DNA of 64,000 nt from Planococcus plakortidis (GTDB taxonomy: Bacteria > Bacillota > Bacilli > Bacillales_A > Planococcaceae), in the NCBI RefSeq assembly GCF_001687605.2, contig NZ_CP016539.2:1580501-1644500 (forward strand), written 5' to 3'. The position numbers were made by a program, and so were the translations under genes. Positions 29,300 through 36,851 of the stretch are shown piece after piece (position 1 is the stretch's first letter; the number at the start of each line of letters is the position of its first letter). The notes under the pieces were generated by a model. It saw only the letters and a program-made list of their open reading frames with translations, did not search any database and had not been told where the DNA came from.

Positions 29300-29553
29300 T
29301 GAACCCAGGAGCAATCTCGATATCAGCGTTTTTGATTTCTTTGGCTATTTATGCGGCTTGGTTCTTTAATGAAAATCTGTTCTCTAATTCAGCAATGATT
29401 GTAGCCGTCCTACTTCCGCTTATCGGTATCGTGGCAGCAGTCTTTGCCAAGAACGGATTTCTCAAAGCACTAGGCTTTACCGGAAATTCCTTCGTTCTTA
29501 TTTTAGTTGTCATTATTCCATTTATCTCTACGTTGTTTTGGAATACACCTTAA
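29299..29553 (+). CDS. Small membrane protein (84 aa)
   Basis: Three hydrophobic segments (about 5-24, 33-50, 60-80). GTG 29299 overlaps the stop of the broken GNAT gene (TAGTG) and has GAGGAGGT eight bases upstream. Not recognised. Its layout (TM, short charged loop AAVFAKNGFLKALG, TM ending at the C-terminus) resembles the 82-residue protein at 31242, suggesting paralogs. Confidence 0.65.
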   Translation: MNPGAISISAFLISLAIYAAWFFNENLFSNSAMIVAVLLPLIGIVAAVFAKNGFLKALGFTGNSFVLILVVIIPFISTLFWNTP

Positions 29554-29707
29554 ACATACAGGATGGACGTTTGAAAGAAAAAACGCTTTACCAGAAATCT
29601 TTTCAGCGAACCTTCATAATATTTCAGTCACTATCCTCTTCGCACTACCAATAAAGTGTAAAATCCAAGGTTAAAAACACACAAAAAACGGTATACGATG
29701 GAATTCA

Positions 29708-29742
29708 AAGAAGCTGCTAAAAGGCTTCTTTTTTTTTTTTGT
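29708..29742 (+). terminator. Intrinsic terminator
   Basis: AAGAAGC-tgctaaaa-GGCTTCTT stem followed by eleven T. It lies 155 bases beyond the 84-residue gene; the rest of 29554-29918 shows no gene. Confidence 0.8.
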
Positions 29743-29918
29743 AATTAATCAAGGGTGTTCAAGGTTATTTGTGATTTAGAACTTGTGATTTCAGTAATGT
29801 GTTTTAATTAATTAAATGGTAAAATAAGTATATGTAAAAAATGGGGTATTAAGCGAAATGACATCCCGTGCTCTGCGACTGTATTGCAGAAAGTGAAATT
29901 TGGAAGGGGATCATGCCA

Positions 29919-30074
29919 ATGAACAAGCAGAAAAAGAAGAACACAAACAAGAGTGATTTTTTTGAGGCAATCTTGTTTTGGATCCCAGAATTGCTATTTC
30001 TTCCCTTCAGGATCCTGTTTATGGCAGTAAGGGGAATCATTCGGTTAATTGGGGGCTTTTTTAATGTTGTTTAA
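29919..30074 (+). CDS. Small basic membrane-associated protein (51 aa)
   Basis: MNKQKKKNTNKSDFF, a hydrophobic helix (ILFWIPELLFLPFRILF), then RGIIRLIGGFF. GGAAGGGGA ends nine bases before ATG 29919; ATG 29913 is in frame but too close. Similar short PELLFLPFR...RGIxRLIG proteins occur as hypotheticals in Bacilli (recollection). Function unknown. Confidence 0.6.
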   Translation: MNKQKKKNTNKSDFFEAILFWIPELLFLPFRILFMAVRGIIRLIGGFFNVV

Positions 30075-30137
30075 TTAGCCGGCTTACATGTTTCTGATAA
30101 GCTCGCTTGATATTGAGTAAAGTCGGGAAGTGATGAG

Positions 30138-30254
30138 ATGGACCGGTTGTGGAAAGGATTGCATAAATGGATTTTCGAAAAATACGAGCAGTTTTCCAAT
30201 GAGAATTGTTTCCGCCTCGGGCTGAAACAACCGCCATCTCCACACATTATTTAA
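30138..30254 (+). CDS. Possible small protein (38 aa)
   Basis: MDRLWKGLHKWIFEKYEQFS, then a hydrophilic tail. GGGAAGTG lies ten bases upstream of ATG 30138. Not recognised; the Trp/Lys-rich amphipathic start suggests a peptide or the remnant of a longer gene. Confidence 0.3.
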   Translation: MDRLWKGLHKWIFEKYEQFSNENCFRLGLKQPPSPHII

Positions 30255-30380
30255 GCAAAGCCAGTTGCCTGACCGCCATTGATGGCCAGAAGGATTTGAT
30301 TTGGGAGAAGAAGTTTTTTCAAAAGAGCCAGATCGAGATAAAATGCTGTAGATGCATCATATAGAAACGGGGAATTTAAT

Positions 30381-30884
30381 TTGGTATTGCTTGAAATAAT
30401 GATCGTTTTCCTCGTTGTGAGCTGTTCTTTGGTTATACATGAATTGGGACATGCAATTGCAACAGTCACGGCGAGCAAAAATGCCAAAGCTGAAGTGTTT
30501 CTTGGTTCAGCCAGTAAAGCGAACAAGTTAAGGCTGTCTTTTGGAAGAATCACCTGTTATCTGACTATCGCCATCTCTGGCTATTGCGAGTATTCCATCC
30601 CGAAAGAGTACCCGGCGTTTACGTATAAACAAAAGATCTTCTTTTAGCTTGGCGGGCCAAGCGCATCATTGCTTTGTTTTGTGGCATTATTCATTGCCAC
30701 TCATTTTACATCTGGAGTAGCGAGAAATATCATTATCAATAGCGCAGGAGTAAACCTTATTCTCATTATCATGTCATTGGTTTCGTGGACTTATCCCCGC
30801 TTTTTAGGTGGCGGTCCGAGTGATGGCTTACAGATCTTGAATTTAGTGAAAAGGAATAGAAAAGAGCGCGAATTTAGCACTTAA
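30381..30884 (+). pseudogene. M50 (site-2-protease-like) zinc metalloprotease interrupted by TAG
   Basis: TTG 30381 after GGGGAA opens a membrane protein with HELGHA (H20, E21, H24) inside the first hydrophobic segment, typical of M50B proteases. An in-frame TAG stands at 30645-30647, after KQKIFF and immediately before LGGPSASLLC. The same frame then continues for 78 codons with two more hydrophobic segments and the GGGPSDGLQI block that corresponds to the third zinc-ligand NPxDG motif. A single nonsense mutation therefore splits an otherwise intact 167-codon gene. Confidence 0.75.
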
Positions 30885-31025
30885 TAAACTAGCCGATCAT
30901 TAATTCTCAATGTAAAAATTTTATCATTCAGGAGTTCGAAGCGAACATATTTCCTAACTAGCTCTAACGATACTTCTATCATAAGCGGCTTGAAAACGTT
31001 CGTAATAGTGGCTGCAATCTGCTGG

Positions 31026-31060
31026 ACGTTCGTAAAGTGTTTCTGCACATTTACGAACGT
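31026..31060 (+). repeat. ACGTTCGTAAA hairpin, copy 1
   Basis: ACGTTCGTAAA (31026-31036) and TTTACGAACGT (31050-31060) are perfect inverted repeats around a 13-base centre; TTATTTTTG follows, so it may terminate. It belongs to the TTCGTxxAA family seen to 38.7 kb. A lone half copy, CGTTCGTAATA, is at 31008. Confidence 0.75.
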
Positions 31061-31091
31061 TATTTTTGTTCAATTTTTTGCTGTGTTCTGG

Positions 31092-31119
31092 CGTTCGTAA
31101 AGGTGTACTTTTACGAACG
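31092..31119 (+). repeat. CGTTCGTRWAR palindrome, copy 2
   Basis: 28 bases: CGTTCGTAAAG, centre GTGTAC, TTTTACGAACG. Same 11-6-11 spacing as the copy at 34098. Confidence 0.8.
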
Positions 31120-31241
31120 GTTTAAATTTTGGAGTAAAATAAAAAGGTCAGAATATTTTGGTATATTTTGGTATAATGTATTTGTGGCTATCTAAACAAT
31201 GTGTATGAAGTTAACTTACACAGATAAATAGGGGGAATAAA

Positions 31242-31490
31242 ATGAACAAGTTTGGTTTATTATCTCTACTGACGTTTGGTATAAGTGTCACTGCATTCTT
31301 TCTTATGAGGGGACCAGATGGAGATGTTTATTTGGGCATAATAGTATTTAGTGTCCTCTCAGTTATAGGTCTTTTATTTGCAGCATTATCCAAGCAATTG
31401 CTATGGACGATTTTAGGTATTGGTGTTAATTTGATTCCATTAATATTCGCGTTTCTACTGTTACTCGCAATGGGAATAAGTGAGCCTTAA
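31242..31490 (+). CDS. Small membrane protein (82 aa)
   Basis: Three hydrophobic segments separated by RGPDGDVY and SKQLLW loops. GGGGG lies just before ATG 31242; TATAAT at about 31175 is a candidate -10 box. Not recognised; similar layout to the 84-residue protein at 29299. Followed 90 bases on by the first GAATGTAACTTAA palindrome. Confidence 0.6.
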   Translation: MNKFGLLSLLTFGISVTAFFLMRGPDGDVYLGIIVFSVLSVIGLLFAALSKQLLWTILGIGVNLIPLIFAFLLLLAMGISEP

Positions 31491-31580
31491 AAAATTCAAA
31501 TGGAACAAATCAAAAACTCCCTTTCGCAACTAAAAATCAAAGAATACCAAGGGCTCTGTACACCAGTATTAGTAGGTATT

Positions 31581-31614
31581 CGAATGTAACTTAAGTGCAG
31601 TTAAGTTACATTCG
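31581..31614. repeat. GAATGTAACTTAA palindrome A
   Basis: CGAATGTAACTTAA, centre GTGCAG, TTAAGTTACATTCG: 14-bp perfect arms. No T run follows on either strand. Confidence 0.92.
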
Positions 31615-31669
31615 GTTCCCCTGAATTGTTGCAGGATATAAAGAGTTTTATTTAGAGGAGGAAAGTAAA

Positions 31670-31921
31670 ATGGATTCAATAAGTGAGGAAACCCATCTTG
31701 AAAAGTTTATTGGACTCTTAAAAAATCTCTCTTTAATCATTGTAATTCCAGTGTTATTTCTTCTCGGTGCTGAATACGAAAACCTGAAGACTGTAATGGT
31801 GTTGGTGGTTGCAATTTTATTTTTAGTAGAGGGGTTTTTACTATTTTCTAAACAGAAAACAAATAGTTTGATTGATTTTGGTGTAGGTCTATTTCTTATC
31901 GCAATGATCATTTTTATTTAA
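31670..31921 (+). CDS. Small membrane protein (83 aa)
   Basis: Polar start MDSISEETHLEKF, then three hydrophobic segments (about 17-34, 41-60, 66-83), ending with no cytosolic tail. A perfect GAGGAGG precedes ATG 31670. Not recognised. Palindrome B starts 19 bases after its stop. Confidence 0.65.
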   Translation: MDSISEETHLEKFIGLLKNLSLIIVIPVLFLLGAEYENLKTVMVLVVAILFLVEGFLLFSKQKTNSLIDFGVGLFLIAMIIFI

Positions 31922-31939
31922 TACATTAAACGCTTAACC

Positions 31940-31971
31940 GAATGTAACTTAATGTAAATTAAGTTACATTC
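31940..31971. repeat. GAATGTAACTTAA palindrome B
   Basis: GAATGTAACTTAA, centre TGTAAA, TTAAGTTACATTC: 13-bp arms identical to copies A and C. Confidence 0.92.
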
Positions 31972-32111
31972 AGTTCCTTGATTTTAGCCTGTTACAAAAT
32001 GCGAAAACATCGGTATTTACTTACCAATTTTTGGTGGTATTCTATTACTAGTCTTAAAACACTCTATCAATACATTTTATCTGGTCACAGTAAATTTAAG
32101 GAGCAAGCCTA

Positions 32112-32249
32112 GTGTCTCGAGAAACCATCAAATTGACTTTATCTATTCTAGTAATTGTCGTTGTTGTAGCCATTGGCATTTATCTTCAAATGACTGATGC
32201 GCCTGTCTATGGCATTCCACGTCTTTTAGAACAACTTATTGAAAAATAA
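32112..32249 (+). CDS. Small membrane protein (45 aa)
   Basis: Single hydrophobic segment (about 8-26) followed by a polar tail QMTDAPVYGIPRLLEQL. AAGGAG at 32098-32103 is eight bases from GTG 32112. Not recognised. Palindrome C follows after 80 bases. Confidence 0.6.
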   Translation: MSRETIKLTLSILVIVVVVAIGIYLQMTDAPVYGIPRLLEQLIEK

Positions 32250-32329
32250 AGCGTTACAACCGCCAGAAGCATTTCCCGAACTCGGTCGATCAGTTGATAG
32301 TGCTGAGTGATTGAGTTTTTTAGATTTTC

Positions 32330-32361
32330 GAATGTAACTTAATCCTAATTAAGTTACATTC
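32330..32361. repeat. GAATGTAACTTAA palindrome C
   Basis: GAATGTAACTTAA, centre TCCTAA, TTAAGTTACATTC. The three copies lie 359 and 390 bases apart. Confidence 0.92.
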
Positions 32362-32478
32362 AAAACCTTAATTTCATTGGCTCGACCCGACAACTAAGTG
32401 AAGTTGAGTTTTTTCTGAAAAATGATGCATTCAAAAGACTGTTCTGTAAGGCTCTAGAATTGGAATTGTGAAATACAC

Positions 32479-32508
32479 AGTCTGCATATCAAAACTTGAC
32501 GATAGAAG
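32479..32508 (+). repeat. Decayed dif-like site (junction 0)
   Basis: AGTCTGCATAT (32479-32489) matches 9 of 11 bases of the left arm AGTTTACATAT. The right arm is poor (only GAAGG recognisable), but a purine-rich terminator and a TTCGT palindrome follow in the same order as at the intact junctions. Confidence 0.4.
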
Positions 32509-32535
32509 GAACTTTACTGAAGTTTCTTCTTTTTT
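32504..32535 (+). terminator. Junction 0 terminator
   Basis: AGAAGGAACT pairs with AGTTTCTTCT around TTACTGA (one wobble), then five T. Confidence 0.8.
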
Positions 32536-32560
32536 GTTCGTAGAAGTACTTTTATGAACA
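32535..32560 (+). repeat. TTCGT palindrome, junction 0
   Basis: TGTTCGTAGAA, GTAC, TTTTATGAACA: imperfect copy with a four-base centre. Confidence 0.6.
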
Positions 32561-32713
32561 GTTCCAAATAACTTTATTGCTGAGTTTGGGAATAAAAGTA
32601 AGGAGGAACATGTTAAAGTTAAATTGTCAAAGTATTATTTTTTATAATGATTTGTCTAAAAGAGAGAGGCTAGTATATCCAGATGAGAATAAAATGGGGA
32701 GAGGGCTGGTAAG

Positions 32714-33004
32714 ATGTCATCAGTGATCATTTCAGGATATGTAATTGCATTTACAAGCGCATTTTTAGCTTTTCTGTTAAGTGTAAATAAACCGAAAAAG
32801 AAAAAGTATATGATATGGGGTATTGCTCTTATGATACCAATTTCACCAGCATTAGCTTTTGCGATTGGGAGACATTACGCAGTCATTGTAGAAAATGGTT
32901 GGGCTGCACTGATAATGTGGTATATTTTCCCCTTTGTATTTATAATCGGACTCATTATGTTACTTGTTGGTATTTATAAGAAAGAAGAAACAAAAATAGT
33001 GTAA
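32714..33004 (+). CDS. Membrane protein (96 aa)
   Basis: Three hydrophobic segments (about 3-23, 33-52, 62-88) and a basic loop NKPKKKKYM; C-terminal tail KKEETKIV. GAGAGGG precedes ATG 32714 by ten bases. Not recognised. It is the only gene between junctions 0 and 1. Confidence 0.6.
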   Translation: MSSVIISGYVIAFTSAFLAFLLSVNKPKKKKYMIWGIALMIPISPALAFAIGRHYAVIVENGWAALIMWYIFPFVFIIGLIMLLVGIYKKEETKIV

Positions 33005-33089
33005 GTGATCAAAGTAATACAAGCGATGAAGAAATTTACCATTAAGACTTCTAAAAAATAGTTTTGTTAAGTTATTTTGACAATTGATC

Positions 33090-33119
33090 AGTTTACATAT
33101 CATGTGTTTTATCGGAAGT
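33090..33119 (+). repeat. dif-like site, junction 1
   Basis: AGTTTACATAT (33090-33100), 8-base centre, TTATCGGAAGT (33109-33119). Compared with the Firmicutes dif arms AGTTTACATAA and TTATAGGAAGT it matches 20 of 22 bases. It lies 85 bases after the 96-residue gene. Confidence 0.8.
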
Positions 33120-33134
33120 TGTATGAACACAAAA

Positions 33135-33179
33135 TGGAGAAAAGCGGCCAATCAAAGCGTCTCTTTTCTCCAGTTTTTT
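33135..33179 (+). terminator. Junction 1 terminator
   Basis: TGGAGAAAAG and CTTTTCTCCA are perfect inverted repeats, followed by six T. A decayed TTCGT palindrome (right arm TTTACGAGC) is at 33180-33201. Confidence 0.88.
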
Positions 33180-33327
33180 CGTCAAGGTATATTTACGAGC
33201 AGATTTATTCTGACATAAAAAAAGATAAGAGATATTAGAAAATTTTGATATAATATTAAAAGGGAGAAATATCCCTGCTAATTTATGTAAGTTAGGCTTA
33301 GGAAACAATACGGAGGAGGACATTCAG

Positions 33328-33948
33328 ATGATGGAAGAAAAGCGCATGCCGCCTGAAGCAGCCATATTTGGAACAGCAAACGGCGTATTTTTCATGGCGA
33401 TATTCGGCACATTATGGGCATACACTGGCATTATGGGTTTGCAATGGCCGGGAGGAACGCAAACAGCATTGCTTATCATTGCACTATTAATCGGAATCGC
33501 TTTGTGCACAACGGGCTTTCTGCTGCTGCGATCGGGAAGGAAGTTTTCTGGCACCAGCGCTGGTTCAAAGTCCGGAAAAAAACAGCGCAATGCATTTAAT
33601 CTTATTTTCGCTGCTGAAGGGATTGCCATCGCAATTGCCATCTTTGTTTGTAACGCGACACAAATTACGCAACTCATTCCAATTATCGTGGCGTTGATTG
33701 TTGGTGTGCACTTTTTCCCATTGGCTTCACTTTTCGGCGTTCGTGTTTATCATCTGACGGGGGGACTGATTTGTGCAATCGCTCTCGTCGCCTGGATTTT
33801 TATTCCGGAGAGAATTTCGATTGGCGGATATGAAGCAAATGCATACATGACGGTAGTTGGCCTGGGGTCTGCACTGGTCCTATGGCTCACGTCTTTGCAG
33901 ATTGTCCGTATCGGCAGGGGAATTGTTCAGAATGCAGAAGCACGTTAA
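33328..33948 (+). CDS. Polytopic membrane protein (206 aa)
   Basis: Six hydrophobic segments (about 13-33, 44-65, 88-106, 110-130, 138-155, 168-188) with a basic loop RSGRKFSGTSAGSKSGKKQR between the second and third. A strong GAGGAGGA precedes ATG 33328 by seven bases; ATG 33331 is a second option. It resembles small uncharacterised membrane proteins of Bacilli; no function can be assigned. Sole gene of the unit between junctions 1 and 2. Confidence 0.7.
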   Translation: MMEEKRMPPEAAIFGTANGVFFMAIFGTLWAYTGIMGLQWPGGTQTALLIIALLIGIALCTTGFLLLRSGRKFSGTSAGSKSGKKQRNAFNLIFAAEGIAIAIAIFVCNATQITQLIPIIVALIVGVHFFPLASLFGVRVYHLTGGLICAIALVAWIFIPERISIGGYEANAYMTVVGLGSALVLWLTSLQIVRIGRGIVQNAEAR

Positions 33949-34038
33949 TTCGAACAAAATTGGAGTTAAGAGATGGAGCCCGAAAAGCTTCTTCTCTATA
34001 TTGATAAGCTCTTTTCTATGTATGAATTGTACTAAATC

Positions 34039-34066
34039 CAGTTACATATAATTGCTTATCTGAAGG
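34039..34066 (+). repeat. dif-like site, junction 2
   Basis: CAGTTACATAT (34039-34049), centre AATTGC, TTATCTGAAGG (34056-34066). Exactly 11-6-11. The left arm lacks one T of AGTTTACATAT and the right arm differs at two bases from TTATCGGAAGT. Confidence 0.65.
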
Positions 34067-34097
34067 AAAGAAGTGATGGAATAAGCTTCTTTCCTTT
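34062..34097 (+). terminator. Junction 2 terminator
   Basis: GAAGGAAAGAAG pairs with CTTCTTTCCTTT (11 of 12); the left arm begins inside the dif-like right arm. Confidence 0.8.
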
Positions 34098-34125
34098 CGT
34101 TCGTGTAAGTGTACTTTTACGAACG
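34098..34125 (+). repeat. CGTTCGTGTAA palindrome, junction 2
   Basis: CGTTCGTGTAA, centre GTGTAC, TTTTACGAACG: 11-6-11, the best copy of the family. Confidence 0.82.
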
Positions 34126-34231
34126 GTTTTTAATCTTGCTTATATGATGTTTATAAGATGTAAGTTTTTTCCACCCTCAATGAAACTTTCTTAAAACGGT
34201 TCCGTATAAGATAAGAGGAAGAGGTGCTGAC

Positions 34232-35905
34232 GTGGAAAATCCATTTATATTAATTGCTGTATTCGTCGCCTGTCTGATTACATATCAACTTTTAACAAGA
34301 AATCGACGGAAACTGAAGAAGATTCGACAAGAGTGGGAAACTGGGACATACATAGCGTTACATGAAGATATTCAATCTGTATCTTCATACTGGAGAAACA
34401 AAAAAGAGTGTGCAGAATTTTATGCTGGCATCGATCAGATTACTTGGGACGACTTAGCGATGGACCAGGTGTTTAAAAAGATGAATTACACCAAAACCAG
34501 TGTCGGCTCAGAATACTTATTCAATCAATTGCGGGACATAGATCCGAAACTTGAGGGGCTTCAGTCCAAAGAAGAACTTTATACACTCGTTGCACAGGAT
34601 GATAAGTTGAGAGAACAAGTTCTCCTCATTTTGTCCAGTCTTGGAAAACGCAATTATGCCGATAGTTCTTCCTATTTTTATCATTTCAACGATCATAAGA
34701 TTAATTTTGCATACGTGTATGTCCTTCTCGCCTGTATACCGATCATCTCGGTTTTTCTCATGTTCTTTAGTTTAAAGGTCGGTATCATCAGTTTGATTAT
34801 TTCATTATTGATAAACGCCTTGATTTATTATCGCAATAAAAAGACGTTGGAAAATAATCTGCATTCCATTACATACGTAGCTGCCATTGTAAACACAGGG
34901 AAAAGTTTGGCTTCCGTTCGACATCCGCAATTCTCTATCTATAGAGACTTAATGAAAAAGGAAGGAAAAGGGCTGAAAAGAGTTTCCTTCTTCGGTAAGG
35001 TCTTGTCTATTGGTACGTATACAGGCGGAGACTTTGACATTCTTTTAGAATATTTCCGAATCGTGTTCTTGCTCGACTTCATTTCTTATAATCAAATTGT
35101 GAAAGCGATTGTCACGCATCAGAACGCTTATCAACAGTTGTGGGAAGCGATTGGCGAGCTGGATGCCGCGATTGCGATTGCCTTTTACCGGAAATCACTC
35201 TCCTCTTATGTATTGCCCTAGTTTATCGACAAGGAAAAGCTTTCATTTGAAGACTTGGCTCATCCACTTCTGAATGATCCGGTAACCAACTCTTCTACAT
35301 TAGGCAAGACTGTATTGATTACCGGATCGAATGCTTCTGGAAAATCAACGTATATCAAAGCGGTTGCCATCAACGCCATATTGGCGCAAACGATTCATAC
35401 AGTCTTGGCTAAAACGTGGACAATGAAACCTAGTTATATCGTGACTTCGATGGCGATTCAAGACAACGTACTGGATGGGGATAGTTATTTTATTGCAGAA
35501 ATCAAGTCGTTGAAACGAATTATCCAGCTGAGCAAGGAAAAGAAACCTCTTATTTCTTTCGTGGATGAAATTTTAAAAGGCACCAATACGATTGAACGGA
35601 TTTCTGCATCGGCAGCCATTATGGAATGGTTGTCTGCCAACAAAGGGATGAACATTATTGCTTCCCACGATATTGAACTGACAGAAATTGCAGAAGGAGT
35701 GTATACCAATTACCATTTCCGGGAATCAATTAAGGATGGGGAAGTGCTGTTCGATTATAAGATCCATGAAGGACCATCTGTAACCCGAAATGCCATTAAG
35801 CTATTGGAAATTCTAGATTATCCCGAAAGTGTAACAAACCAAGCGAATCAACTGGCACAGCATTTCACCGATATACGTGAATGGAAAGAGTTAAACGCAG
35901 TCTAA
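34232..35905 (+). pseudogene. Membrane-anchored MutS-family ATPase interrupted by TAG
   Basis: GTG 34232 (after GAGGAAGAGGTG) starts a 558-codon frame: an N-terminal membrane segment (3-20), a MutS lever/core-like helical region, two more hydrophobic segments (about 155-205), and a C-terminal MutS ATPase with Walker A TGSNASGKST, Walker B LISFVDEILKGTN and signature ASHDIELTE. TAG at 35219-35221, after SSYVLP, interrupts it in the same frame, 28 codons ahead of Walker A. The usual residue there is Glu (GAG), so one base change explains it. The upstream half alone has no ATPase. Confidence 0.8.
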
Positions 35906-35952
35906 ATATTGTCGATTTAAGATGGTTATTCTAAAGGACGATTCGAAAAATT

Positions 35953-35980
35953 AGTTTACATATCAGTGCGTATCGGAAGG
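35953..35980 (+). repeat. dif-like site, junction 3
   Basis: AGTTTACATAT (35953-35963), centre CAGTGC, GTATCGGAAGG (35970-35980): 11-6-11. Confidence 0.8.
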
Positions 35981-36006
35981 AACTCATTAATGAGTTTCTT
36001 CTTTTC
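35976..36006 (+). terminator. Junction 3 terminator
   Basis: GAAGGAACTCAT and ATGAGTTTCTTC pair (one wobble) with a very short loop, followed by TTTTC. The left arm overlaps the dif-like site. Confidence 0.7.
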
Positions 36007-36009
36007 TTG

Positions 36010-36036
36010 TGTTCGCGAATTTGTCTTTTACGAACG
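36010..36036 (+). repeat. TTCGT palindrome, junction 3
   Basis: TGTTCGCGAAT, TTGTC, TTTTACGAACG; the right arm is identical to junction 2. Confidence 0.7.
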
Positions 36037-36184
36037 GTTTCCAAAAGTATAACAATGAGAATATCTTTATTTTTTATATACGCCTTAGGTCTTAGATAGA
36101 TTCAATTCCTCAGGCTGATTGAAGGGGTGTTAAATTTTGGTTACAATAGAATAAATTACAACATTCAAAATCGGAGGAATACAT

Positions 36185-36646
36185 ATCGAAACGAATAAAA
36201 AACGTTCACCCTTTAAACTGGTATCTATAGCATTTTTGCTCTTGGTTATTCTATTTATAAGTACTGGTTTATTGGCAAACTCTCTTGATACAAATCAATC
36301 GATTCAAAATGTCCTTATTGAGATATTCGAGAATGATCCGAAGGCTCAACGAGAAATGAACCCTGAAGAAATTACCGCTATCTCTGAACAATATACAAAT
36401 GATATTTTGAGTTTTGTGCAGAATGCTTTAAAATATCCCTTTTACTTGCTGGGAATAGCAGCCTTATTGAGTTTGGTTGCGCTCTTCACAATAAAACTCA
36501 ATAAATATGTATCAGCGCTATTACTCTTGTTTGCTGGATTGTTATCAATTTTTACATTGCTTCCACCGATACTGTTGTTCTTTGCTTCAAACAACTTATT
36601 CAAAACCTCATCACAGAACCAAAATGCTGTCCGTAAATTAATGTGA
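36185..36646 (+). CDS. Membrane protein (about 153 aa) with a non-standard start codon
   Basis: The coding frame runs back to a clean GGAGGA at 36173-36178, and the codon at the right distance (36185) is ATC, where the reading would be xETNKKRSPFKLVS followed by a full first hydrophobic segment. The nearest ordinary start, TTG 36236, would remove that segment's first half and has no ribosome site. Two more hydrophobic segments lie near 95-115 and 122-143; an acidic soluble part (ENDPKAQREMNPEEITAISE) lies between. The layout recalls DUF4064 proteins. Either ATG mutated to ATC, or a rare start is used. Confidence 0.5.
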   Translation: METNKKRSPFKLVSIAFLLLVILFISTGLLANSLDTNQSIQNVLIEIFENDPKAQREMNPEEITAISEQYTNDILSFVQNALKYPFYLLGIAALLSLVALFTIKLNKYVSALLLLFAGLLSIFTLLPPILLFFASNNLFKTSSQNQNAVRKLM

Positions 36647-36749
36647 CATAAGTGTACTAAAGTGAAAGGTTTTTAAATTAACTCAAATTCTGTTTTGTAA
36701 TTCTTTATCAAAGATATTAAAGAAATCATTAGCTTATTTACTTTCAATT

Positions 36750-36778
36750 AGTTTACATATCATTACGTTATCGGCAGT
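36750..36778 (+). repeat. dif-like site, junction 4
   Basis: AGTTTACATAT (36750-36760), 7-base centre, TTATCGGCAGT (36768-36778). Confidence 0.78.
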
Positions 36779-36795
36779 TCTCTAAAAACAAATAC

Positions 36796-36845
36796 AAGAG
36801 AGGAAGAGGGATGGCCTACTTATCAGCTTTTCCTCTTCCTTTCTT
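36796..36845. terminator. Junction 4 terminator between convergent genes
   Basis: AGGAAGAGG (36801-36809) pairs with CCTCTTCCT (36832-36840), with AAGAG/TTCTT extensions. It lies between the convergent 36185 gene and merR. No TTCGT palindrome follows here. Confidence 0.75.
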
Positions 36846-36851
36846 ATAAAG

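Noticed and set aside
31581-32361. CRISPR array
   Set aside because: The three palindromes are 360-390 bases apart with genes between them; spacers are far too long and no cas genes are present.
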